Below, one piece after another: positions 36,599 through 44,903 of a stretch of DNA of 64,000 nt. The stretch comes from Sediminicola sp. YIK13 (lineage in GTDB: Bacteria; Bacteroidota; Bacteroidia; Flavobacteriales; Flavobacteriaceae). The notes beneath the pieces are model-generated. The model made no database searches and had not been told where the DNA came from. It was given only the letters and a program-made list of their open reading frames with translations. Location of the stretch: positions 1,406,501 to 1,470,500 of the forward strand of contig NZ_CP010535.1 in assembly GCF_001430825.1 (NCBI RefSeq), written 5' to 3'. The position numbers and the translations under genes were made by a program. How positions within the stretch are numbered: position 1 is the stretch's first letter; each line of letters begins with the position of its first letter.

Positions 36599-37878
36599 TG
36601 TTTTCTATATTTAGCAAGGATTCGTTCAACCACCATGCACATGCCTAGCAATAGCCATATCCAAATAGTGATATCATATTTTTTAGAATATTTTTTATCC
36701 TTCTTTGCATTGAAAGATAAGGTCTGTAGCTCTTTGGTATCCACTGTTCTCAGATCATAGTCGCTTGCTTTTTCAGCTACATCTTTGTCTAAAGAAAGTA
36801 GCTCCAATAATTTTTCGGGTAGATAATCAGTGATGATATTCTCGCTGTTGAGAGGTGCTGTTAAAAAGAATGTATTCTTTGCATCGCCTTGTACAACCAA
36901 TCTGGTTGCCAAAGTATCTGGTCGGTATAGTAACGTATTTATAGCATGGTCTTTAAACTTTTCCTTACTGAACCAAACCAAAGTGGCATAGGCCTCCAAA
37001 TCCAAAGTATCCATTTCTTTGACACTGTTAATTTCGATAGGACTATTCAGAAATTTGCCAACGGCCCTGTAGGCCGACTTTATATATTTTAATTCTGTAG
37101 TAAGGCTGTCATCGGCAACAATTAATACTTTCAATGGATTATCAACTTTTAATGGAATCCAATCCCCATTAACTTGAATACTATCCCTGGAATCGTTGAC
37201 AATAATTTCTTTATTACGTTTAGAAATTCTAGACGTATTGTACGTCAATCTTTTCCTATCACTAACAATGGAACGTAATTCAACACTATCCCTATCCATT
37301 GTAGCTTCAACCAGTGCTGTTGTATCTTCTCCAGTGTCCATCACTATCCAATTGATATGCTGATGGATCTTTGGTCTCATTCCGTGTAGTCCAGAAATAA
37401 GACCTCTTGTAAATACAACAACACTATCTGTTGCTAAATTTTCCATTTCTTGAGCCATTTGCCAATACTCTGGAACACGCGTCTTTGCAGTTTGTAAATT
37501 ATAATCCTCCACCATGGGGAAACCTTTTGCCAAAACACGCTGGGCGTTTAAAGGAATACTATCCAGTAGCGCCTCAATACTTCTTAAATGTAATAATTCA
37601 GGTTCTATGATAAAGGTAATTGGTTCTTTGTCTTCTTCATTTTTAAGAATCGGCTCTGCAAGAATAAAAACCAATAATGTAATCATCGTAATTCTAAGCA
37701 AAAGCAACCACCACTCATTTGGTCTGATGCTGCTTGTACGTTTAGGTTCCGAGTCTTTTAGCATTTTAATGCTTCCCACTTTAATGGTCAGTACCTTTTT
37801 TCTATTCCATAAATGAATCACTATGGGAATAAGAATCCCCAGTAAAGCCCATAAATATGTAGGATTAAGAAAAGTCAT
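36595..37878 (-). CDS. BatA-N-domain membrane protein
   Basis: A 427-residue protein beginning MTFLNPTYLWALLGILIPIVIHLWNRKK, the standard BatA N-terminal domain (PF07584) of Bacteroidota aerotolerance-type proteins, followed by a second helix (LLLLRITMITLLVFILAEP). The periplasmic section lacks a visible MIDAS DxSxS motif, so it is not a typical BatA/BatB von Willebrand protein. A C-terminal helix (ITIWIWLLLGMCMVVERIL) closes the protein. The gene is one base after the DUF58 gene and overlaps the DUF4175-like gene by 4 bases. It is probably the membrane platform for the DUF58 and MoxR partners. Confidence 0.8.
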   Translation of the reverse strand: MTFLNPTYLWALLGILIPIVIHLWNRKKVLTIKVGSIKMLKDSEPKRTSSIRPNEWWLLLLRITMITLLVFILAEPILKNEEDKEPITFIIEPELLHLRSIEALLDSIPLNAQRVLAKGFPMVEDYNLQTAKTRVPEYWQMAQEMENLATDSVVVFTRGLISGLHGMRPKIHQHINWIVMDTGEDTTALVEATMDRDSVELRSIVSDRKRLTYNTSRISKRNKEIIVNDSRDSIQVNGDWIPLKVDNPLKVLIVADDSLTTELKYIKSAYRAVGKFLNSPIEINSVKEMDTLDLEAYATLVWFSKEKFKDHAINTLLYRPDTLATRLVVQGDAKNTFFLTAPLNSENIITDYLPEKLLELLSLDKDVAEKASDYDLRTVDTKELQTLSFNAKKDKKYSKKYDITIWIWLLLGMCMVVERILAKYRKQ

Positions 37879-37879
37879 T

Positions 37880-38776
37880 TTACATTAAAAAACTTCGTTG
37901 TTTTAAAAATAGTTGTAAAGCTTCTCCCATAGGCTCATCCATCCTAAACAGCTGATATCCAATATTATTGGACAACAACATATCTTTAGTGTTGGTCATC
38001 AATGTTTGAAGTTCACTTAGATAAAGGCTTTTTGCCTGTTTGGCATCTACTTTAACTTTTGTTCCTGATTCCAAATCCTCAAAAACTACAAAGCCATTAT
38101 AGTTGAATTGGAGTTCTTTTTTTCCCATAATTTGCAAAACAACAACTTCATTTCTCTTGGTCTTTAAGCTTTTGATCATCGCCGTCAATTCCGTATCATT
38201 TTCATACATATCGGTTATGAAAAACACCAATTCTTTTCGACTCCTATCATGAAATTGATCAAAATTTACTGTATTTGAAGGCCATATCCCATCAGCTCTC
38301 AAATTGATAAGCTCATGTAAAAACCGCTTATACTGCTGTTTATGAACTTTTGGCTGTAGACTTATTAGGTGGTTGGTATTTAGCGCAAAAAGGCCAATGG
38401 CATCCCCTTGATCGTAAGCGAGATGGGCCAATGATCCTACCATAACTTTTACATAGTCCAATTTTGACACACCATCCTCGGCATATTCCATTGATTTACT
38501 GGCATCGATAACAAACTTTACAGAAATATGGGTGTCTAGTTCAGATTGCTTGATGTAATATCTCCCGGAACGCGCAAACATCTTCCAATCCAATAATCGT
38601 AAATCATCACCAGGTTCGTACCCTCTATATTGACTAAATTCATGCCCCACTCCTACCCTTCTACTTTTGTTGAGACCAGAGAGATATCCATCAACAATCA
38701 CCCTAGCTATCAAAGAAAGGCCAGAAATACTATTGATAATACTGGGTTTGAATAATTGTCTGTAATCTTTGTCCAC
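37880..38776 (-). CDS. DUF58 domain protein (VWA-like MoxR partner)
   Basis: A 298-residue soluble protein. It has the DUF58 signature GxGxEFxxxRxYxxGDDxRxxDWKxxAR, seen here as GHEFSQYRGYEPGDDLRLLDWKMFARSG around residues 44-71, and the VWA-like metal site FVIDASKSM (D-x-S-x-S) near residue 90. DUF58 proteins occur almost always directly downstream of MoxR ATPases, as here (3-base gap), and are thought to bind metal-dependently to client proteins. Fourth-last gene of the operon. Confidence 0.9.
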   Translation of the reverse strand: MDKDYRQLFKPSIINSISGLSLIARVIVDGYLSGLNKSRRVGVGHEFSQYRGYEPGDDLRLLDWKMFARSGRYYIKQSELDTHISVKFVIDASKSMEYAEDGVSKLDYVKVMVGSLAHLAYDQGDAIGLFALNTNHLISLQPKVHKQQYKRFLHELINLRADGIWPSNTVNFDQFHDRSRKELVFFITDMYENDTELTAMIKSLKTKRNEVVVLQIMGKKELQFNYNGFVVFEDLESGTKVKVDAKQAKSLYLSELQTLMTNTKDMLLSNNIGYQLFRMDEPMGEALQLFLKQRSFLM

Positions 38777-38779
38777 TTA

Positions 38780-39793
38780 TCACTTTACTTTAGATGGGAA
38801 ATCTGTATTCGACAGTAAATGATGTGTTACCATATCTGAGGATATTCCCTTAGCTTCTGCTCTGAAATTGATAATTATTCTATGTCTTAAAACTGGAAGC
38901 GCAACATGCTTTAGATCATCTAAGGTTACAGACATTCGTCCATATTGTAAAGCACGGGCCTTTGCTGTAAGAATCATAGCCTGCCCGGCACGTGGCCCAG
39001 CCCCCCAACTTACCCATTCCTTCACATATGCATTCAAAGTGGTTTCTGGTCTTGTAGATCGCACCACAGTACTCACAAAATCTATGAGGTCATCACTTAT
39101 ATATACTTCACGTACCAACTCTTGCAATCGCAAAATTTCGGCTCCGGTAATTACCTTTTTAACATTCTCCTTTTTTACTCCTGTGGTGTTTTTTAGAATG
39201 CCATTTTCTTCTGCCGCAGTGGGATAGCCTATTTTAATGTAAAACAGAAAACGATCTTGCTGAGCTTCAGGCAAAGGAAAAGTTCCGGACTGTTCAATAG
39301 GATTTTGGGTAGCCAACATAAAAAATGGTCTGTCTAAATCATACGTCTTTCCTGAATAGGTGACTTCAAACTCTTGCATTGCTTCTAATAAAGCTGCTTG
39401 TGTCTTGGGTGGTGTTCTGTTGATTTCATCCGCTAGAATGATATTGGCAAAAATTGGCCCTTTATTAAACTGAAAGAATTTTTTTCCTGTGGTATGGTCT
39501 TCCTCCAAAATTTCGGTACCTACAATATCAGAAGGCATTAGATCCGGTGTGAACTGAATGCGTTTAAATTTTAAATCAACAGCCTGTGACAAGGTTTTAA
39601 TCATCAATGTTTTTGCCAGACCTGGTACCCCTTCCAACAAAGCATGGCCTCCCGCTAGAAAAGCAATAAGTAACTGCTCAATTGTTTCTTCCTGTCCTAT
39701 GATAATTTTGCCAATCTCCTTTTTTACATCTGTAAGTTTGGCAGTCAATACTTCCAGCTCATTTTTTATTTCAATCAAATGTTTCTCCATCAA
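38780..39793 (-). CDS. moxR: MoxR-family AAA+ ATPase
   Basis: A 337-residue AAA+ ATPase. Walker A is GVPGLAKT at residues 55-62, Walker B is ILADEINRTPPKTQAALLEAM, and a sensor-type QNPIEQSGTFPLPEAQQDRF motif typical of MoxR follows. MoxR proteins act as chaperones that insert cofactors or assemble complexes together with VWA-domain partners, here the DUF58 protein immediately downstream. It follows the DUF4159 gene by 9 bases. The substrate of this system is unknown; the TldD-TldE pair upstream hints at peptide or protein maturation. Confidence 0.93.
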   Translation of the reverse strand: MMEKHLIEIKNELEVLTAKLTDVKKEIGKIIIGQEETIEQLLIAFLAGGHALLEGVPGLAKTLMIKTLSQAVDLKFKRIQFTPDLMPSDIVGTEILEEDHTTGKKFFQFNKGPIFANIILADEINRTPPKTQAALLEAMQEFEVTYSGKTYDLDRPFFMLATQNPIEQSGTFPLPEAQQDRFLFYIKIGYPTAAEENGILKNTTGVKKENVKKVITGAEILRLQELVREVYISDDLIDFVSTVVRSTRPETTLNAYVKEWVSWGAGPRAGQAMILTAKARALQYGRMSVTLDDLKHVALPVLRHRIIINFRAEAKGISSDMVTHHLLSNTDFPSKVK

Positions 39794-39802
39794 TTATATC
39801 TT

Positions 39803-40423
39803 TTAGGATGTAAGTGCATACATCACTATATTGACCCCAAAACGGGTATTATCTATTTTGTACCAACGTTTGTTTCTAAAATCGTAATCCCACTCGCAAC
39901 CATAGTCTTTATTACTGTAAAGCACCCCAATTCTACCATTTATTTCAATGGCCTTTAAATATTCGTGAACCAGATCATCTCCCCATCCATTTAATTCCTG
40001 TGAAGTGGTTGGAGGTCCGTCTTCAAACTCAAAAAAAATAGTATAGATTTCGTGGTTGTTGGGGATTTTTTTTAAGGCGACATCCCCAAAAATATCATCC
40101 ATTTGGCGTTCAAACGATTTTGCAAAAAGTCCATCAATGTCATGGTTACAATCATCAACAAAAACAAACCCGCCATTAGTGACGTACTTTTTAAAATTTT
40201 CTTTTTCCTTCTTGGTGAACTGTACTAATTTATGACCAGAGAGGTAACAAAAGGGACAGTTGAAAATATCATCACTTGAAAGCGCAATTATATTTTCTTT
40301 GGTATCAACTGCAAGCGTAGTATACTCTACAAGTGAATTGAGCAGATTGGATGGCATCCGTTGATCCACATCCCAATCCCCCGATTCATACTGTAACCTT
40401 GTAAAAAAAAAAGCATTCCCCAC
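39803..40423 (-). CDS. DUF4159 domain protein with GTG start
   Basis: A 206-residue protein matching the short flavobacterial DUF4159 form: FTRLQYESGDWDVDQRMPSN at the start, FCYLSGHK, GGFVFVDDCNHDIDGLF and a C-terminal NTRFGVNIVMYALT. The layout is Rossmann-like (flavodoxin/glutaminase-like), with no known activity. The initiation codon must be GTG at 40423, because an in-frame TGA lies two codons upstream and the next ATG (the MPSN methionine) would remove the conserved RLQYESGDWD. A GTG start is unusual in this AT-rich genome. The protein heads the DUF4159-MoxR-DUF58-Bat transcript, separated from tldE by a terminator. Confidence 0.85.
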   Translation of the reverse strand: MGNAFFFTRLQYESGDWDVDQRMPSNLLNSLVEYTTLAVDTKENIIALSSDDIFNCPFCYLSGHKLVQFTKKEKENFKKYVTNGGFVFVDDCNHDIDGLFAKSFERQMDDIFGDVALKKIPNNHEIYTIFFEFEDGPPTTSQELNGWGDDLVHEYLKAIEINGRIGVLYSNKDYGCEWDYDFRNKRWYKIDNTRFGVNIVMYALTS

Positions 40424-40613
40424 TAATCAATCCAATTTTAATTCCTCTTTATATAATCACATTGTGACAAGAATTGAAAGCACAACAACATAGTATATTT
40501 ATTAAGCATCCGGTATCATCGCTATGACCGAACAAAGGTCTGTTGACCTACAATAACTTGCAGTGATTTCAAATCGCAATACTGTTACGAATGACCTTAT
40601 CATGTAGATTAAT

Positions 40614-40653
40614 ATAAAAATTGGTTGTTCTGATTTCCTCAAAACAACCAATT
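40614..40653 (-). terminator. Rho-independent terminator after tldE-like gene
   Basis: An 11-base-pair perfect inverted repeat, AATTGGTTGTT (40619-40629) and AACAACCAATT (40643-40653), gives on the minus strand a hairpin followed by TTTTATATT, starting 19 bases after the tldE stop. It implies that DUF4159 and the genes after it have their own promoter in 40424-40613. Confidence 0.7.
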
Positions 40654-40671
40654 ATATTACTATTCTATTTG

Positions 40672-41985
40672 CTATACAGCATCGGACAAGCTGGTAAACG
40701 TAAAATCTCTAATTTTCATATAGGGAATTAAATTGCCCTCAACTCGAACTTGCTTGCCCAACGTTTCCAAATTATTAAGCATGATGATTGGGCTTTCATT
40801 AAATCTAAAGTTCTTAACCGGATATTTAATGGCCCCATTCTCAATGTAAAAAGTACCGTCACGGGTTAATCCGGTGTAGAGCAGTGTTTGTGGATCAACC
40901 GATCTAATGTACCACAAACGGGTAACCAAAATTCCCTTTTTAGTGCTTTTTATTAGATCTTCCAATGATGCATCACCTCCGCCAAGAATTAAATTACTGG
41001 GATATGGAACTGGCTCAACTCCCTTTTTTTCTGCCCAAAAACGACTATATGCAAGATTTTGTACAACCCCGTTTTTTATCCATTCCGTTTTCTTTAAAGG
41101 TTGTCCTTCTCCATTCCATGTTGCTACGGGAACTTCTTTATTTAATGGATCTGACCAGAGATTTACCCGTTCGTCAACAATTTTATCCCCCATTTTTGTG
41201 CCTCCTTCTTTGGACATAAAACTACGTCCTTCATCGGCTTGCCTGGCATCAATTGCTCTTCCTAAGCCACTTAACAACCCTAGGCCGGCAGAAGGTTCCA
41301 ATATCACGGTATATTTCCCAGGCTCTATTGCTTTGGCTTCGCGTGACATAACCGATTTTGAGATGGCTACCTTTGAAGCCTCAGCAGCATCAAATTTAGT
41401 AACATCATTAAAATCCCTTGTCACCCAACCAGATCCTGTACCATCATTGGTTCTCATGGTCACGGTAAACTCTAAGTTGGTTGACTTGTTGTATGCAAAA
41501 AGACCCTTGGAATTTAGCATAGCCTGAAAGCCAGCAGAATCATCCAAAAAACCCGCAGCGGTAACATCACTTGCTACTGCAGGTTCTATACTGCTATTAG
41601 CTACATTTGCCCTATACTCAGGTGTTATATTTGCAGTAGCCTCTACATAATTAATTGCCTCATCATAAACTTGAGGGCCTAATGGTTCCATAAACTCAGA
41701 ATTATCTGGAGAAAGCTTTGCCAACTCCTCTGCTCTTGCCACTACTCTTTGTAATGAAGCGTCATCAAATTCATCTATTGTTGCGGTTCCTGATTTTTTT
41801 CCAAAATTGGACTGAACTACCAAGGTCTGGTTGGAGCGATGTCCCGAAGTGGAAACGGAATTTCTTGCATACCGAATATTTCCACTTTCACTGCCTTGTA
41901 AGTTTATTTCGCAAGCATCTGCCGTGGAAAAGCTCAATGCTTTTTCCATGATTTTTCTTGCTTCTTCTTCTGTATATATTGCCAT
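40672..41985 (-). CDS. tldE: TldE/PmbA-family metallopeptidase partner
   Basis: A 437-residue protein of the TldD/PmbA (U62) family in its TldE form: it lacks the HExxxH zinc motif seen in its neighbour and has the family patterns GTATIDEFDDAS and GLGRAIDARQADEGRSF, with GxGWVTRDFND in the middle. TldD and TldE form a heterodimer that unfolds and cuts small proteins; in E. coli it matures microcin B17 and cuts CcdA. The gene lies 28 bases downstream of tldD, so they form one transcript ended by the hairpin at 40614-40653. Confidence 0.88.
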   Translation of the reverse strand: MAIYTEEEARKIMEKALSFSTADACEINLQGSESGNIRYARNSVSTSGHRSNQTLVVQSNFGKKSGTATIDEFDDASLQRVVARAEELAKLSPDNSEFMEPLGPQVYDEAINYVEATANITPEYRANVANSSIEPAVASDVTAAGFLDDSAGFQAMLNSKGLFAYNKSTNLEFTVTMRTNDGTGSGWVTRDFNDVTKFDAAEASKVAISKSVMSREAKAIEPGKYTVILEPSAGLGLLSGLGRAIDARQADEGRSFMSKEGGTKMGDKIVDERVNLWSDPLNKEVPVATWNGEGQPLKKTEWIKNGVVQNLAYSRFWAEKKGVEPVPYPSNLILGGGDASLEDLIKSTKKGILVTRLWYIRSVDPQTLLYTGLTRDGTFYIENGAIKYPVKNFRFNESPIIMLNNLETLGKQVRVEGNLIPYMKIRDFTFTSLSDAV

Positions 41986-42013
41986 TGTAATGAATATTAA
42001 AGTGAGACTAAAA

Positions 42014-43654
42014 TTAAACGGTTCTACCTGTATTGATTACATTGATATTGTTGAACCTTGTGGTTGAACTACCATGGGAAACAGCACTAACTTGTGAAGG
42101 CTGGCCTTTGCCATCAAAAAACGAACCGAACATACGGTAATCATTCTGATCACAGATTTTAGCACAAGAATTCCAAAATTCCTGTGTATTGGATTGATAA
42201 GCCACGTCATTCAACATTCCTACAATTTTTCCTTCTTTTATCTCATAAAACACCGTGCCTCCAAATTGAAAATTGTATCGTTGTTGATCAATGGAATATG
42301 AACCTCTACCGGCTATATAAATTCCTTTTTCAACATCCTTGATCATCTCACTAACCGAGTAAGGGTCTTTTCCGGCTTCCAAGGAAATATTTGGCATTCT
42401 TTGAAATTGTACATCATTCCAACTTTGCGCATAACAACACCCATGGGATTCATTTTGATCTATCATTTTCACCTGATCACGAATAGCCTGATAATTCACC
42501 AAAACGCCATTTCTAATAATATCCCATTGTTTGCACTTAACCCCTTCATCATCATATCCCACAGCACCTAAGGATCCTACCTGGGTCTTATCTGCAACTA
42601 TATTGACAATATCGCTACCATATTTAAAATTGCCAGATTTCCATTTATCAATAGTTGCGAAACTCGTGCCTGCATAGTTGGCCTCATAGCCCAAGACGCG
42701 ATCAAGTTCTGTTGGGTGTCCAACAGATTCATGGATTGTTAGACCTAAATGGTTTGGTTCCAAGACTAGATCATATTTACCAGGATCAACAGATTTTGCT
42801 GAAAGCATTTCTCTTGCTTGTTTGGCTGCAATGGTTGCGTCTTCTACCATATCATAACTATTACGGTAGAGGGTTAAACCGGCTGCACCAACTAATTTTT
42901 CTGATGCCAGACCATCCATATATTCATAACCCAGACCCATAGGACTGCTCATAGCATCTCTTGTCTTGAATTTCCCAGCAGCTTGGTCTACTGCGGTAAC
43001 CCCAAAAGTTGGCCAAATACGATGTACATCTTGATCGATATATGAGCCCTCTGTGGATGCAAAATATTTTTGTTCATTGACCATAAATAATCCTGAATTC
43101 ACAAAATTTGCCCCATTATTTAGGGCAGCAGCATTTGCAGTAAGCAAAAGATCTACTTTTTCCGAAATAGGCACAGATTTAAAGTCCTTTTTAATCGGTG
43201 TTTTCCATGAAACCTCACCATAAGAAGCCTCAGGTGCAAGAATTACAGGTTCCTTTTGAAATTTTGAATTAGCCTTAGCTATTGCAACAGCCTGTTGTGT
43301 GGCTTTTTTAATGCCGTCCTCGGTAACATCATTGGTGGATGCAAAACCCCATGTCCCATTGGCAATCACTCTAATACCAATTCCAAATGACTCAGTATTT
43401 ACTACATTCTGGACCTTGTCCTCACGTGTAAAAACGTATTGATTAAGGTACCTTCCAATTCTAGCATCGGCATACGTGGCTCCTAGAGACTTTGCCGTAT
43501 TTAAGGCTACATCAGCCATTCTCTTTTTTAAAATAGTATCCATACCTGGCTCTAATAGCGCCTCAGCGTGAATATTATTCCCCATCATTAAGTTAGGTAT
43601 TAAAAGTGCTCCTGCCCCCAAACTGGACAATTGCACAAAATTTCTTCTTTTCAT
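42014..43654 (-). CDS. tldD: TldD-family zinc metallopeptidase with signal peptide
   Basis: A 546-residue protein of the TldD/PmbA (U62) family. The zinc motif is present as H-E-S-V-G-H in LTIHESVGHPTELD, the catalytic centre of TldD. The N-terminus KRRNFVQLSSLGAGALLIPNL looks like a twin-arginine (Tat) signal peptide, common in flavobacterial TldD proteins and different from the cytoplasmic E. coli enzyme. Its partner TldE, encoded 28 bases downstream, has no such leader, which raises a localisation puzzle. The upstream 324 bases show no clear promoter box. Role in peptide maturation is inferred from the family. Confidence 0.9.
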   Translation of the reverse strand: MKRRNFVQLSSLGAGALLIPNLMMGNNIHAEALLEPGMDTILKKRMADVALNTAKSLGATYADARIGRYLNQYVFTREDKVQNVVNTESFGIGIRVIANGTWGFASTNDVTEDGIKKATQQAVAIAKANSKFQKEPVILAPEASYGEVSWKTPIKKDFKSVPISEKVDLLLTANAAALNNGANFVNSGLFMVNEQKYFASTEGSYIDQDVHRIWPTFGVTAVDQAAGKFKTRDAMSSPMGLGYEYMDGLASEKLVGAAGLTLYRNSYDMVEDATIAAKQAREMLSAKSVDPGKYDLVLEPNHLGLTIHESVGHPTELDRVLGYEANYAGTSFATIDKWKSGNFKYGSDIVNIVADKTQVGSLGAVGYDDEGVKCKQWDIIRNGVLVNYQAIRDQVKMIDQNESHGCCYAQSWNDVQFQRMPNISLEAGKDPYSVSEMIKDVEKGIYIAGRGSYSIDQQRYNFQFGGTVFYEIKEGKIVGMLNDVAYQSNTQEFWNSCAKICDQNDYRMFGSFFDGKGQPSQVSAVSHGSSTTRFNNINVINTGRTV

Positions 43655-43978
43655 GTTCTGTTGTTTTTGGTTATTTCAGGTCATGCCTGTAACATGTATA
43701 AACAGGTTTTATGAATCATTAAATAATGTGTTTATACACAGACCCCCAGGGTACAAGATAAGTAAAAGGATTAATTTTTTAGAAGTGTGATTTGCTTCAG
43801 CCAAAATATTATATAAATTTTAACAGTCTACATTTTGCTTTTGTAGGTATTCAATGAATCCATTAAAGTAATACAAATAAGTGAAAAAGCTTATCGGCAA
43901 AATTTAAGTAATCCAAGAAATATCATAATTATCCCTTGTCCGTAAAATTTTTAAATCTCCCTTAGGGTTCTTAATAAA
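43655..43978. other. Intergenic region upstream of tldD
   Basis: About 324 AT-rich bases between tldD and the GT2 remnant. I find no open frame of note, no tRNA, and no strong hairpin. It presumably holds the tldD promoter and decayed sequence belonging to the remnant gene that follows. Confidence 0.5.
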
Positions 43979-44117
43979 ATGCAGATGAGAAAGGAGGTTC
44001 CAAACTTCTATAAAGGTTTCCGTGAAGATGGTAAGGCAATTGGCTCAAAGCGCCATACATTACGACCAATTGAAAACCGAAAAAGGGTCTAGAAAAGCTA
44101 AACATTTAACCTTTTAA
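43979..44117 (+). pseudogene. Remnant of a GT2 glycosyltransferase gene (3' end only)
   Basis: From 43979 the plus strand aligns by eye with the 3' end of the receiver-GT2 gene (32266-32430). ATGCAGATGAGAAAG matches the codons for MRMRK, then a deletion leads straight to GGTTCCAAACTT (codons GSKL), a one-base deletion, and then codons reading SIKVSVKMVRQLAQSAIHY where the intact gene has SMKDSVKIVGQLAQIAMHY. It ends at TAA 44115-44117. The similarity continues past the intact gene's stop (ccaattgaaaa versus ctaattgaaaa), so either the remnant came from a longer paralogue or the copies share flanking sequence. No start or catalytic region survives. Confidence 0.75.
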
Positions 44118-44623
44118 ACAAATAACAGGATCAGGGTCACCACAATACCCGCTAACGAAAAAAGTACGCCCTTTTTAAAAACCGTTGTTTTCGGCATAAA
44201 CATCCAAAATGCAGAAATCACAAAGAACAATAAAGAAACTCCAAAAAAGATATTCAACCAATACACTGGGCTATTGGTGGTTGCTTTGTGCAAGTGTTCC
44301 ATTTTATCAAGGATCAAGGGAAGTTCTTTTTTGGTATAGGTGGCCACCCCGGTTTGCATATTATAGTTTCCTTTTTCAAAATAAAGGATGTGCCCCTCTG
44401 CTTTTAGGGGCTCAAAACCTTTAATTTTTAGTTCAGAACCTACCTCCTTTTCAGATAAATTTGGTTTTAGCTCTTTCTCTACCACTACATCGTGCTTTAG
44501 AAAATCTGTATTGCGATAAATCATGATAATTCCACTAATGGCATACATGGCCATGATACCTGCTAGAAAAAATCCTAAATAACGATGGATGATACGCATC
44601 CTTAACCCTGTTGTCATTTTCAT
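44114..44623 (-). CDS. PepSY-associated membrane protein, hypothetical
   Basis: A 169-residue membrane protein. It opens with a helix that keeps the PepSY-TM pattern (RIIHRYLGFFLAGIMAMYAISGIIMIY), then has a short periplasmic loop, and ends with two helices (WLNIFFGVSLLFFVISAFWMF, VLFSLAGIVVTLILLFV). LDKMEHLHKATTNSPVYW resembles the membrane-return motif of PepSY proteins. It is related in plan to the protein at 5973-6671. It is apparently monocistronic; its stop codon overlaps the end of the GT2 remnant on the other strand. Function unknown. Confidence 0.7.
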   Translation of the reverse strand: MKMTTGLRMRIIHRYLGFFLAGIMAMYAISGIIMIYRNTDFLKHDVVVEKELKPNLSEKEVGSELKIKGFEPLKAEGHILYFEKGNYNMQTGVATYTKKELPLILDKMEHLHKATTNSPVYWLNIFFGVSLLFFVISAFWMFMPKTTVFKKGVLFSLAGIVVTLILLFV

Positions 44624-44778
44624 TTTTAAACGTATTAAATGTAACCCTCCCTATGGAAAGATATTTTTATCAAAGACGCCATATACCCATGAAAGGTTAC
44701 TGGAGTCTTTATTGCTTTTTTTTGCAAATATAAGAGTAAAGACTGATGCCCTAGCAGTTTTTTGTTTTCGATTGACAC

Positions 44779-44852
44779 TTCAGAGTTGTCAAAATCCCAA
44801 TGAACCCTCACTGGAAAAGTGAAGGCTGGCCCTTATCCTTTATTTTGTTGGG
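44779..44852 (+). repeat. Solo partial copy of the 119-bp repeat
   Basis: AGTTGTCAAA is joined directly to ATCCCAATGAACCCTC and then to AAAAGTGAAGGCTGGC, the same blocks in the same order as in the tandem array at 46745-47310, but with the part around ACAGGATTTGG missing. It lies on the other side of the gene at 44904-46502, so this repeat family flanks that gene. Confidence 0.7.
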
Positions 44853-44903
44853 ATATTCATCCAAATAAAACCCAATACTCTTAGTTTATTACAAGGTGTA
44901 TAA

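Noticed and set aside
40540-40570. Sequence resembling the CCATTGACCTACA half-site near the start of the DUF4159 gene
   Set aside because: The second half-site is poor, no TTTG box follows at the fixed distance, and no plus-strand gene lies downstream.
40907-41527. A 206-codon plus-strand frame
   Set aside because: It lies entirely antisense to the tldE-like gene, whose family match is clear.
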